Shown: positions 1-9,390 of the stretch, in pieces
Layout: each line of letters starts with the position of its first letter
Numbering within the stretch: the stretch's first letter is position 1
Origin: Cyanophora paradoxa
Taxonomy: Eukaryota > Glaucocystophyceae > Cyanophorales > Cyanophoraceae
Assembly (NCBI GenBank): GCA_004431415.1
Contig: QPMI01000324.1
Location: 1-55,682, forward strand
Direction: 5' to 3'
Length of the DNA: 55,682 bases
Made by a program: the position numbers and the translations under genes
Notes under the pieces: model-generated
Databases searched by the model: none
What the model was told of the DNA's origin: nothing
The model's input: only the letters and a program-made list of their open reading frames with translations

Positions 1-3000
1 CTGCAGGGCCGGCTGGCTCGCGCCAAGGAGAGCGGGGCCTTGGGGACGATGCCGCGGATGTAGGTCTCCCAGACGCCGCCGGCCTTGTAGGAGTAGAGGC
101 CGCACTTGGGGCCGAAGGCGGCGATGGTCTCGTCCAGCGCGCCGTTCTCGATGTCGGCGGCGAGGGCGGCGGAGGCGTCCGGGCCCTCCGTGCGCGAGAC
201 GTACTCGCAGATGCCCGCCACGCTCGTCATGCCGCCCTCCGTCTCCGAGCCGACGAGGTAGGTGGTGGGGTCGACGACGCAGTGGGTGATGATGAAGCGG
301 GTGAGGGAGCAGGAGGCCGTCTCCTGCCAGAAGGCGAGGCGCTTCTCCCGCAGCCACACCGGCTCGAAGGCCTGGATGCACGTCGCCTCGCCGTCGGAGA
401 GCGCGTGGATGATCTTCCAGGCGTAGGTGTAGGCCACCACGTTCAGCGCCGGCAGCTCGTTCTCGCGGATGTCGGCCTGGAGGTGGGTGCGCTTCTTGAG
501 CGGCTTGTGGTCGAGCGTGACGAGGACGATGCGCGAGAAGAACTCCAGCATGCGGTTCGCGAGCTGCGCGCGGGAGGGGTGAGAAAGGAAAGGAAAGGAA
601 AAGGAAAGGAGGGGGCGAACCTGCGGGAAGCCGTTGCAGACGATCACAAGCGACTTGCGCAGGGGCTTGCAGCGCCGGTCGTTGCCCTTCGCGAACTTGA
701 AGTTGCGAGCGTAGGCGTCGCCCGAGCGCATCTTGAGCTCCTCCTCCGTGCAGGCCTTCAGGTCAAGGCCCTCCGCCATGATCATGCAGAGCGCCTCCTC
801 GCCGCCGTGCTCCGAGAAGGCCGAGCCCCTGGAGGGGCGGTAGACGCAGATTTGACCCGGCGCATAGCACTCGTTCATGATCCCCGTCACCGTCGACTTG
901 CCTGCGCGCGCGGCCGCGGGGCGTCAGAGAGAAAAGGAAAAGGAAAGGAAAGGAAGGGGGCGAACCGGTGCCAGACTGGCCCTTGATGACGCCGCAGTAC
1001 TGCAGCTGGGCGCCCTCCGCCGGCGCCTCGAACTCCGCGCGCGGCGCACGGTCGAAGACGGGCTTGTCGCAGAAGTGCCACGGCCCGACGGTGTTGAAGG
1101 CGTAGAGGACGGCCGCCGCGTACCCGATCTCGTCCGGCGTCACGTAGCCGTTGTCCGCCAGGTGCTGAGCGCACTTGGGCATGTGGCCGATGAGCATGGA
1201 GAGGACGCGCGGGAAGTCGACGTTCGCCGCCGCCTCCTCGATGCCGTCCGGCAGGCGGCCCTGGATGTAGCAGGTGTTCATGTAGCCCTTGTACCGCTTC
1301 TCCGCCACCTCGTGCGTCATGATGAGGACGCAGGCGTCGCCGTTCTTGTCCTGCGGCGTCCGCACCACGAAATCTGCACAAGGGAGGGCGTCAGGGGGGT
1401 ACCGGGGGGGGGGGGGGGGGGGTAACGGCGCACGGGAGTCGCAGGCGAAGGGGTGCCCGGGATGACGGGCATCTCGGGGCAGACGTCGTGGAGCAAGAGA
1501 GACTTCTCCACGAATCGGCGGATCTCCCCGTGAGCACCTCCTTGGAGAAGGTGAACTCGAAGAGCTCGGGCTTGTCGCCGTACGCAGCGTGAAAGGCCAT
1601 CGCCAGCTTCGAGATCACCTCGTCCATCGTGCCGTTGCCCTCGAACTGCGTCGCGGTGACCTTCTCGTAGACGAAGCAGCCCGGCAGCTTCTGCATGAAG
1701 ACGGGGTCCTCCCGGGGGCCATCGGCCGCCGGCGCGCGATTCCCTGCGGGGCGCGGGCAAAAGGGCGTTAGCGGGGCTCGATCGAGGGGAGGGGGCGCAC
1801 CGGCCGGAGGCGGCCAGCGCCTTAAGCAGCTGGGCCACGGCCGCCTCCGGCTTCTAAGGGGGGCGGGCGCGCAGGCAAAGGGGCGCACCGACGCAGAAAT
1901 CCAGGCGCGCAGCGAGTCCTGGATGGCAGCCTTCTTGCGCGCCATGTTGTCGTCCTTGTGCGTCGTCACCCGTTCGTACCGGCGCGTGTTGATCACCGGC
2001 GCCGGGATGACCGTCGCCGCCAGCTCCGCCCGCGCCACCTCCAGCTTGTTCGCGCGCGGCGGCTCGTCGTCGCTTGCCGTCTCCAGGCCCTCGTCGTAGT
2101 CCTCCTCCGCCCCGCCTCCCGCCGCTGCCGCTGCCGCTCCTGCCGCTCGCGCTCCTTGCGCTGCTGGGCCGACGGGAGCGGGGCGCGCGCGGCGGCCGGA
2201 GGGGCGGAGGGGGCGGAGGGGCATGCGGCGAGGGAGGCGACGGGCGTGGCGCGGGCGTGGCCGGCGGCGGGAGCTGCGAGGGGCGCACCGGGCTGAACGC
2301 CGAGAGGTTGCCGCTCGGCGCCAGAGACGTCGGAGGCGGCGGGCTGGCGGGGGCACGGGGCGGGCGGGCGCGGGGCGAGGCGAGGGCGGCCTGGGGCCAG
2401 CGTCGCCGGGCTCGTCGTCCGAGAACTCCTCCACGGGCGCGGCGGGCGCCGTCGAGGGAGGGGGAGGCGGGAGGGGTAGAACTCGTCGACGGGGGCTCGG
2501 GCTCGAAGGTGTCCCCCGCCGCCGCCGCCAGCTCGGCGTCGGCCTCGCCCTCGCGCTCGCGCTCGCGCTCCAGCTCCATCGCGTACTCCTCCGCCACCTC
2601 CAGCTCGCGCGCCGCCTTCGCGTCCGCCGCCGCCGCCAGCGCGGCCTCCTCCTCCATCTCGCGCTCGGCCTCCAGCTCCTCCTCTGAGGGCAGGGTCATT
2701 CCTTCGCGCCTCTGGAACGCCCTAGGCTCAGAAATTAGGGGCGGGAGGGCGCACCGGTCGGCTGAGGGTCCGCCGCCTTGGGGGCCGCCGCCTCGGGGGC
2801 CGCCGCCTCGGGGGCCGCCGCCTCCATCTGCTCGCCGAGACCGCGCCGCGCCGCCGGGGCAGGCGCGTCCTCCTTCTCGAACTTGAGGTTGATGTAGGCG
2901 ACCTTGCCCTTGCCCTTGCCCTTCGCCTGGGCCTGGCCTGGGCCACGCGCATGGCGCGCGCGAGGCCCTCCGCCGTGATCTTGCTAACTCCGGCCCCGTC

Positions 3001-4440
3001 GCCGGAGGCGGAGGCCGTCGCCTCGCCGATCGCCGCCTTGAAGACGGCGGTCATCTCCCGGCCGGCGCGCGGCAGGCTCCGCGCCCGCTCGAGCTCCTCC
3101 TCCGTGAAGTCCAGCGCCCGGGCCGCGGCGGCGGCCTCGGCGTCGCGCTCCTCCTCGGAATCCGAGCCGGAATCCGAGGACTCCGTGGCCGCGAGCATGG
3201 GGCGGGGCGGGAGGCGGCGGCGACGGCGGCGGCGGCCGCCTTGTCGAAGACGGGGACGAAGAAGGCGAGGGCGAGGGTGCGCCGCGGCACCACGTACTTC
3301 ACGGCGCCGTGGATCATGGGGCGCCGTGCGAGTCCGGCATCGAGCACCGCCGGATGACCTGCGAGGGGTTTAAATGGCATCTAAATAGTCTAAATAGCAT
3401 CTAAATAGTCTAAATAGCATCTAAATAGCATCCAAATAGAAACGGCGCACCTGCACGCGGTCGCCGATGGTGACGCCGGGCACCTCGAACTCCGGAACCA
3501 GGTCGAAGGCGCAGATGCCCTGGCGCCCGTGGCGGTCCCGGCACGTCCGGCAGGCCGCCTCCAGCACGATGCGGATGGCGTAGGCGTCGGTGAGGACGCC
3601 GGTGTCCGGCCGCTCGCCCCAGACCGCCGAGCTCTCGTGCGCGTGATGAAGTCGCGGCTGTTCTTCTTGATGCAGCGCACCTCGATGCCCATGATGCCCT
3701 TCGCCAGCATCTGCGGGCCGGCGGGGGTCGGCGGGGAGGGCGGCCGCGGCTGCACGGGCGGCTGGGGCGCACCTCGGCTTGTAGGCCGGGTCCGAGCTGA
3801 GCACCAGCAGCCAGAGCAGGTGCCCGGCCGCCTCCGCCATGCGGTTGAAGTAAACTCCTCCGGGCCCGCCAGCAGCCAATCGTGCGCAACTCGCCCTTGG
3901 CGATGTGCCGGGGCACGGCGCCCATGAGCAGCGCAGGCGCTGCGCCGCGAACAGCCGGCGGGCGTCGGTATCGCGCCCGGCTTCGGCTTGCTCGGCGTGT
4001 CGAAGTTCTCCTCCGTCATGTTCAGCGCCGCGTGCATCGCCCGCACGTCCGCGTCCTGCGATGCGCCGCGGCGCCTCAGCCGCTGCGAGCGCAGAGAGAA
4101 AGAGGCAGCGAGCACCTCCGCGAGCCGCAGCCGCGACAGGACGGAGTCGATGGAGAACTGCACCGACGGGCCGGGGCGCCCTCGAGGTTCAAGGTCCGCG
4201 CCGCGGCCAGCTTGCGCTTGCGCTCGGCCAGCTCGGTCTTGCGCAGCACATCCTTGCTGTTCGGGCTGAACTGCATGCCGTCCTCCAGCGCCCGGCCTGC
4301 GCCTCCTTTGCCTGGTCGCTGATGCCGGCCTCGAAGACCGTCCAATCGATGCCGAAGCTGTCGCCGATGCAGAGAACGTCGTACAGCGTGTTCCTCGCCA
4401 GCTTAGCCGGGATCTCCGGAGGGAGCGCGAGCCGAGACAT
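1..4440 (-). CDS. Multi-exon gene with C-terminal SF3-helicase-like ATPase domain (3' end outside window)
   Basis: Reading from an ATG at 4440, exons are separated by short introns that I place at 3711-3772, 3359-3450, 2712-2754, 1854-1888, 1744-1800, 1374-1433, 902-965 and 564-620; the gene runs off the window at base 1. The C-terminal half shows a Walker A motif GQSGTGKST (split by the 902-965 intron), a hydrophobic stretch ending in AEGLD about 45 residues later that may be Walker B, a sensor-like LVIVCNGFP, and an arginine-bearing NRMLEFFSR. This A-B-C order and spacing fit superfamily 3 (D5-like) viral and transposon helicases. The middle is acidic, Ala/Glu-rich low complexity; the N-terminal half is unrecognised. 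Coding continuity needs single-base corrections, for example near 1531 (a G run one short), 3210 and 3636, so this is either a decayed gene or sequence with deletion errors. Gene model moderate, SF3 assignment moderate. Confidence 0.55.
564..620 (-). other. Intron, introner-like, 57 nt
   Basis: The donor is GTTCGCCCCC, followed by a CCTTT-type pyrimidine tract and a GCGCGCAG acceptor. It lies between the sensor-motif exon (ending in CNGFPQ) and the exon starting LANRMLEFF. It is nearly the same sequence as the 902-965 intron of the same gene. Confidence 0.75.
902..965 (-). other. Intron, introner-like, 64 nt
   Basis: The donor GTTCGCCCCC, the CCTTT-type tract and the CGCGCAG acceptor match the 564-620 intron closely. 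It interrupts the Walker A motif between GQSGTG and KST, so removing it restores a complete P-loop, which is good evidence that it is spliced. Confidence 0.8.
3359..3450 (-). other. Intron carrying an AT-rich tandem repeat
   Basis: The donor is GTGCGCC and the acceptor CCTCGCAG. The body is five to six degenerate copies of an 11-16 bp CTATTTAGATG-type unit, strongly AT-rich against the GC-rich exons. The joined exons read GDRVQ then VIRRCSMPD without a stop. Confidence 0.65.
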
Positions 4441-4768
4441 GCTGCCGCCGCTGCTGCTGCCGCCGCTGCTGCGAGTGCTGCGCGCGGGCTGCGAAGGCTT
4501 TGGCGCCAAGTTTCCAGCTGGTTTGAACGAGCGGCTTGCATTGCATCGCCAGAGAGAAAAAGCGAGAAACCGACGGGGGGTTGCAGCCTGGGGGGGTACG
4601 CGATTTTGAGGGGGGGAGAAGCGCGCTTCAAGTCTGAGTCTTTGCGAGTTAGGGGGGGAAGAAGTCAACGGGGGAATAAACCGTGAACGGAATCCGTTGA
4701 GACGTTGTTGTGAACCCCGCGGGCACTAACAGCTGCGCACGTAGTTCGTTGAACCCGTCTGCCGCACC
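4441..4768. promoter_or_regulatory. Bidirectional promoter region between two divergent spliced genes
   Basis: This 328-bp gap separates the ATG of the minus-strand SF3-like gene (4440) from the ATG of the plus-strand gene (4769). It contains a CTG/GCC run near 4441-4475 and several G tracts (4573-4700). I see no clear TATA box. Its regulatory role is inferred from position only. Confidence 0.35.
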
Positions 4769-7700
4769 ATGCAGGCGGCGACCTTCCGCTCCTGCGCGAA
4801 GCAGCAGCAGCCCGGCGAGCAGGACAGCATAGCCCGCGATCTCGGCAGCCTATCGGCGGAGGAGGCGCTCAACGCGATGACCTACGATAGCGTGTTCAAC
4901 TCGGCCGGCGTGCCGCGCTTCGAGCCGTTCGGCGGGCTGAAGAAGATCCAGAACACGGACGGCCACCCGAAGCGCTTGAAGACCAAGGGCCAGTTCACGC
5001 CGGTGAATAAGTTCAACGAGGTTCGCGGTGTCGCCCGCACCGCTTCGGCCCCGGCTCACATGCCCCGGCTCGCGTGCCCCGCGCGCAGATCGTGCCTTAC
5101 AGCATTCACGAGCTGCCGGAGTATGTGAAGGCGAAGTACGGCTTCACGCACGGCGATGTGGCGCTGTTGCTGATGTCCGACAATGCGGCGGCGGGCTGCT
5201 TCAACAGCATCGCGCTCCATCGCGATTTCCATCCGCGCGCGATCTTCTCCGGCACTCCGGAGCAGAAGGAGTTCCTTGCGGACCTCAAATCCGGCAGCGG
5301 CGGCGCCCACGGGGTGAGCGCCCTTCCCTGCGCTCGCGTGCCCGCGCCTGCTCACGCCCGGGCCGCCGCAGCTCTTGATCGCGCGGGATCAGTGCCTGTC
5401 GTCGGTGGTGGAGAAGGAGAAGGCCAGCCCGTCCGGCCTCGGCGTTCGGTGCGATTACGTCATCGTCACCAAGCGCATCAACCCGACGTACGCCAAGAAG
5501 TACGACCTCAACTTCGTCTACGTGAAGGAGGGGCCGCCGGCCTCGCAGTACACCGTCACCGTCCAGGCCGGCATCTGCGCCGGCGAGACCACCAACGGCG
5601 CGTACCACGGCGTCAGCACGCTCCCGTCCGGCGGCTTCTTCGACGTCGTTGATCACATGTTCCTCTCCTGCGCCGATGACATTTACGTGCGCGAGAGCCC
5701 GCCCTTTCCCCTTTCCCCTGCCCCTGCGCGCGCTAAGGTCGCGTCCGCAGGTCGGAGAGAACCCAAGCGCGGAGAGCCCGCTGGGCTACGCGTACTGGCT
5801 GGTCAGCGTGCAGAAGGTGCTCTCCTGCGCGGCCCTTCGGAAGTACGCCAGCGTCTGCGACTCCGGCATGCGGCCCCAGCTCCAGCTTCTCGTGGATCAG
5901 GGCCGGAGCGACGAGACCCGCCAGCGCCACCGCGATCTCGCGCGGGCGGCCGTGCTGAAGCTGGAGGAGGTTCTGCGCGAGGGCCACCCAAACGGGCCGG
6001 CCCGCGCCCGTGAGATCCTCTCGGCGGCCATCTCCGTGATCGTCGGCGAGCTCTCGCACACGGTCCACCGCCGCCCCGCTTAGCCCGCCTCTCCTCCCTG
6101 ACCCCGGGCCCTCGGAGCGCAGGAGGAGTCGGACGTTCTCACGGCGCGGGCGGACGAGTTCCAGCGCCAGGCGGAGAAGATCAAGTGCTGGTACGAGAAG
6201 GTGAAGAAGGCGGAGGAGACGGACCTGCGCGACTGGGGCAGCAAGAGCGGCGACGCCGAATTCGACCGCGACAAGCTCAAGCGCGTCTTCTTCTGGATGC
6301 GCATCTGCGCCAAGCTGGAGGCGGAGATGGACGAGTGGCACATCGAGGGCGTCCGTCTGGCGAAGGTGATGATCGCCATGGAGTGGGGCCACGGCCACCC
6401 GGCGCGCAAGGAGTGCAGCATGCTGGCCAAGGAGATCGGCCGCCGGGCCGCTACATCAAGGAGGTGGCCTACGGCATCGAATGTGCGTCCACCCCGCCCT
6501 TAGCCTGCGCCCCCGCCCTTGGCCTGCGCCCCGCGCTCTCCCCGCTCACCCCCTCTCCCGCAGTTACCATCCCGCTCGTCCAATTCTTCCAGCGCGAGTT
6601 TGTGCTGATCCAGGCCTCCATCATCAAGATCGGGTCGCTCTCCGCCAAGGAGGTGGACGAGGCAAGGGACGAGGGCCAGGCGGAGGCGGAGGCGCGCTGG
6701 GACGATGCGGCGTTCAGCGCCGTCTGGGCGTCGGGGACAACGCGCTCTCGCCCCCGCCCCGTTCGGCTTCAGCGGGCGGCCCGCGCTGGCGTTCGACGAG
6801 CACGGCCTCCCCGAGCTGGCGGACTGGGACGTCGAGGCGCCGGTGCCCGCGCCCTTCCCCCTTCCTCTCCTCCTCGGCCCTCTCACCGCCTCCTCCAGCC
6901 CCCGGCGTCCTCGGCTCCGGCGTCCTTGGCTCCGGCGCCCTCGGCCCCGGCCCTCTGCCCCACCTACGGAGAGAGGTGTGCCCACCGCGCCGATTGCGCC
7001 CTCAACGGCTCCCACCTCCTGCCCGCCAAGAAGGCCCGCCTCGGCCTCATCTCACCCCACCCTCTCAGCCCGGTGAGTGACTCTGAATCGGAGGGCTCGG
7101 AGGCCTATAGCACGCCCCGCGACCCCGACGCCCCGCCCCACAAGGCCGGCGCCTTCGGCTTCTGTAAGTGACGCCCCCACGCAGGCCCTGCCGACGCCGC
7201 CCGTCGCCAACCGCGAGCCCCTCGTCCAGGTGAGTGGCCGGGCTGCCGCGAGTGGCGGCTCGAGAACTTCTCGGCTCAGGTCCCCGCCACGCAGCAGGCC
7301 CGCGCGATCCCGGCCTCGCCGCCCGTCGTCCCCGTCGCCGTCGCCGTGGAGGGCGGCGTCTTCGACATGGAGCTGGAGCCGGCACCCTCGCAGGCCTCAC
7401 TCGCCTCGGCGCGCTCGGCGGCCCTCGCCACGCAGGGCTCGGCCGCCCCGGGCTCGCCGCCGCCGTCGCAGGCCTCGGCCGTCGCCAACTCGCCGTACGA
7501 TGACATGCCGCCGGTACTCAGCCCCGAGGACGACTTCCCGGGCCACTGAACGACACTGAGACGGTGAGCGCAGGCCCGCCCCGCCCTCCAGCCCCTCTCC
7601 GAGCAAATGGTCCACAACGCCATAGTGGACGCCATGTGGGATAACAGGGGCCGCCTCCCCCACCCCTTCCGCTACGTCTCTATGGCCCTCCGCGGCCTCG

Positions 7701-7786
7701 CCTTCCCGCCCCCCTGCACCGAGCAGCTCAACCAAATCCTGCGCGGTCTGATTCATTACAGACTCGCCTACCCGGCCTGGGCCTGA
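4769..7786 (+). CDS. Multi-exon gene for a large unrecognised protein
   Basis: The first four exons join cleanly in frame: 4769-5020, 5089-5313, 5372-5686 and 5751-6062 are 84, 75, 105 and 104 whole codons. Introns are 58-68 nt and start GTTCGC, GTGAGC and GTGCGC. Exon 5 (6123-6482) needs one extra base near 6445 to keep reading into RYIKEVAYGIE; exon 6 starts at 6564 (TIPLVQFF). The part coding for GVRCDYVIVTKRINP and VSTLPSGGFFDVVDHMF looks globular. Exons 4-6 are charged and helical, possibly coiled coil. From about 6740 to 7550 the sequence is Pro/Ala/Ser-rich and exon boundaries are unsure. A short exon at 7592-7786 (acceptor CCCTCCAG at 7591) encodes a plausible C terminus ending in RLAYPAWA and a TGA at 7784. 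I do not recognise the family. It is divergent from the SF3-like gene and converges on the YqaJ gene. Confidence 0.6.
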
Positions 7787-7897
7787 GCCGCTACATCAGC
7801 GCGTACGTCTTGAACTCCCTAAGCGCTGTCCGGGGTCATTGGAATATTGGTATTTGTCTTACAAGGGCCTGGGACGAAAGTAGTCCACCTAAGAGAT

Positions 7898-7948
7898 GTG
7901 TCCGGACCCTCCCAATAATCATATAGAGTATTGGAAAGGTCCGGACAC
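7898..7948. terminator. Strong hairpin between convergent gene ends
   Basis: The arms GTGTCCGGACC (7898-7908) and GGTCCGGACAC (7938-7948) are perfect complements, and inside them CCAATA pairs with TATTGG. It lies between the TGA of the plus-strand gene (7786) and the stop of the minus-strand nuclease gene (7948-7950), whose last stop-codon base it touches. A transcript of either gene could fold here, so 3'-end formation is a natural guess; it could instead be a small palindromic insertion. Confidence 0.5.
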
Positions 7949-8604
7949 TAGAGGAGGGCGTACGACTTAAACTCGCGCAGCGCCGCCTGCTCCTCGCTGA
8001 GGTTCTCTAACTTCATTCGATCGCTGTAGGGCTCGGGCGGCGTACCCTCCTTGACGTGCATCCAAAATAGATGTAAGCACTTCCTCATGAGCTCGATGTA
8101 CCTCTCGTCGCGCCTGACGTACCACGTTTGCACGCGCAGAGGAGTGAAGCAAAAAAGTTCGGCCCACTCGCGGCCCGTGATGTCCAGAAGTCCTTGCAGT
8201 TGAGGCATATAATAGGTAGGAACTCTATCATAAAGTTCGCCCTTGTACGGGCATTTCACCTCTAAAATTCTATCATTTCCTATAAGTCCGTCGGGACTAC
8301 CGGCGAGGAACGGCATTTCTTTATGTTCGTGCAGTCCAGTATGTTTAATGTCAACGTTATCGTTCAGTGCCTTGTAGATAGAGACCGCGAGGGGCTCATA
8401 ATCATGCCCATAGGTTAGGGCAGGGTTGTCAAAGTTGTTTTCCTCCGCTATCCCGCTTAGCTCCGCCCACAGGCGGGCCCTGGATTTCCAGGGGTTTATG
8501 CCGCACGCAGCCGCAAAATTAGATGCAGTTAGTTTTTCACGGCGCGCCGCGTGCCACGCCGCGCTCCCCTGTTGCAAAGTCTCGCAATCTGTATCGGTAT
8601 GCAT
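7948..8604 (-). CDS. Lambda-exonuclease/YqaJ-family nuclease
   Basis: This intronless ORF encodes 218 residues from an ATG at 8604. It carries the hallmarks of the lambda-type exonuclease (YqaJ) fold: an N-terminal RREKLTASNF segment with NPW at 37-39, a conserved Glu at about 70 (GHDYEP), the PD-(D/E)XK core with Asp 105 in GSPDG and Glu 115/Lys 117 in LEVKCP, and Gln 135 in MPQLQG. Members degrade one strand of double-stranded DNA ends and work with single-strand annealing proteins; they occur in phages and in many large eukaryotic DNA viruses and virus-like elements. The length is about normal and the catalytic residues are all present, so it looks intact. It lacks the introns of the two genes to its left. 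Its start lies 50 bp from that of the divergent gene at 8655. Confidence 0.9.
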   Translation of the reverse strand: MHTDTDCETLQQGSAAWHAARREKLTASNFAAACGINPWKSRARLWAELSGIAEENNFDNPALTYGHDYEPLAVSIYKALNDNVDIKHTGLHEHKEMPFLAGSPDGLIGNDRILEVKCPYKGELYDRVPTYYMPQLQGLLDITGREWAELFCFTPLRVQTWYVRRDERYIELMRKCLHLFWMHVKEGTPPEPYSDRMKLENLSEEQAALREFKSYALL

Positions 8605-8654
8605 AGCTTAGCCTCGCAGTAGCGTTTAGAATTTCTTGATGTGTGCAATTACAA
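8605..8654. promoter_or_regulatory. Compact divergent promoter region
   Basis: Only 50 bp separate the start codons of the YqaJ-type gene and the first paralog gene. The stretch is more AT-rich than its surroundings and contains TTTAGAATTTCTTGATG. The very short spacing resembles viral or transposon gene packing. Confidence 0.4.
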
Positions 8655-9356
8655 ATGTCTGATGCACAGGCAGAGCCCAAGGATGTGATCGCGGAGTTCA
8701 TAGATCAGGTCAAGGACCTTAGACGCTGGGTGGTTGAGCGGGCCTCGCGACCGAATCAACAGCGCCAAACTTTGCGAGTGCTAGAGCTGGCCCAGGCAGG
8801 GTGGCTCGATTCGCATCACAACGCTGGCGGTGCCCATTACTTTCGGAGCCACGACGAGGGCAGGATTATCGACGAGTTCAAGCGCATCTGGTTCGCCCTG
8901 GGCTCCAAGCTCAGCATACTCTCGACCCTCCCCGACCAAATTCGAATGCAAATCCTCGAGTGGTACGCAAAGGCAAGGGATTCGCAATGGGACGACGTAA
9001 ATAGGCGCGACCTCTCGCGCTTGCGCGCGGCCGTCACGGCGTACGTCACGGGCTATGAGTATCATCGCGCCAAAGATCCCAACTACGACGTCGAGCCGAT
9101 TCCGGGAAATCTGGTACCCCTGGGATGGGAAAGATACCCCGAGTACTCGTGGAACAGGGGCCTCAACCCCCCGCGCCAGGCCCTGCCAGCCCCGCCCGCC
9201 CCACCGATAAACGCCCCCGCCCCGCGTGACGTCAGACGGGACATACGCGAATGGGAGGAGTGGAGCAACGACCCGAAGAACTGGCTACCCGGGGAGGCGG
9301 AGATGCGGAAGCGCGCGAGGCTGATGCCCGGCGACAGGTACCCCGACCGCGAGTAG
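8655..9356 (+). CDS. Unknown protein, paralog 1 of a tandem pair
   Basis: The ORF encodes 233 residues from ATG 8655; the reading frame opens a few codons upstream without an earlier ATG. No intron, signal peptide or membrane segment is evident. A central helical segment (IWFALGSKLSILSTLPDQIR) and a C-terminal block, REWEEWSNDPKNWLPGEAE followed by a basic MRKRAR, are both repeated in changed form in the next gene. A proline/alanine-rich linker with PAPPAPP precedes the C-terminal block. The family is not recognised. Its place beside a YqaJ nuclease makes a DNA-associated role possible, for instance as an annealing or packaging partner, but no motif proves it. Confidence 0.75.
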   Translation: MSDAQAEPKDVIAEFIDQVKDLRRWVVERASRPNQQRQTLRVLELAQAGWLDSHHNAGGAHYFRSHDEGRIIDEFKRIWFALGSKLSILSTLPDQIRMQILEWYAKARDSQWDDVNRRDLSRLRAAVTAYVTGYEYHRAKDPNYDVEPIPGNLVPLGWERYPEYSWNRGLNPPRQALPAPPAPPINAPAPRDVRRDIREWEEWSNDPKNWLPGEAEMRKRARLMPGDRYPDRE

Positions 9357-9365
9357 GGGTACAGG

Positions 9366-9372
9366 TATAAAT
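9366..9372 (+). promoter_or_regulatory. TATA-like box before second paralog
   Basis: TATAAAT lies 18-25 bp before the ATG at 9391 in the 34-bp gap after the first paralog. Such a short leader would be typical of compact viral genes; otherwise it is a chance AT-rich heptamer. Confidence 0.4.
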
Positions 9373-9390
9373 TCTCACCGAGCCGCGAGC

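Noticed and set aside
2275-2295. A 15-nt intron GTGCGCCCCTCGCAG in the minus-strand gene
   Set aside because: It has a matching donor and acceptor but is too short for splicing. It is more likely a chance match or a collapsed intron, so I left it out of the gene model.
282-2886. Plus-strand frames over the SF3-like gene
   Set aside because: They read through the minus-strand introns and exons alike and are low-complexity Arg/Gly/Ala sequence.
7167-7187. A 21-nt intron GTAAGTGACGCCCCCACGCAG in the plus-strand gene
   Set aside because: The splice signals look good but the length is far below the 58-81 nt of the other introns. Exon structure in this proline-rich tail cannot be settled from sequence alone.
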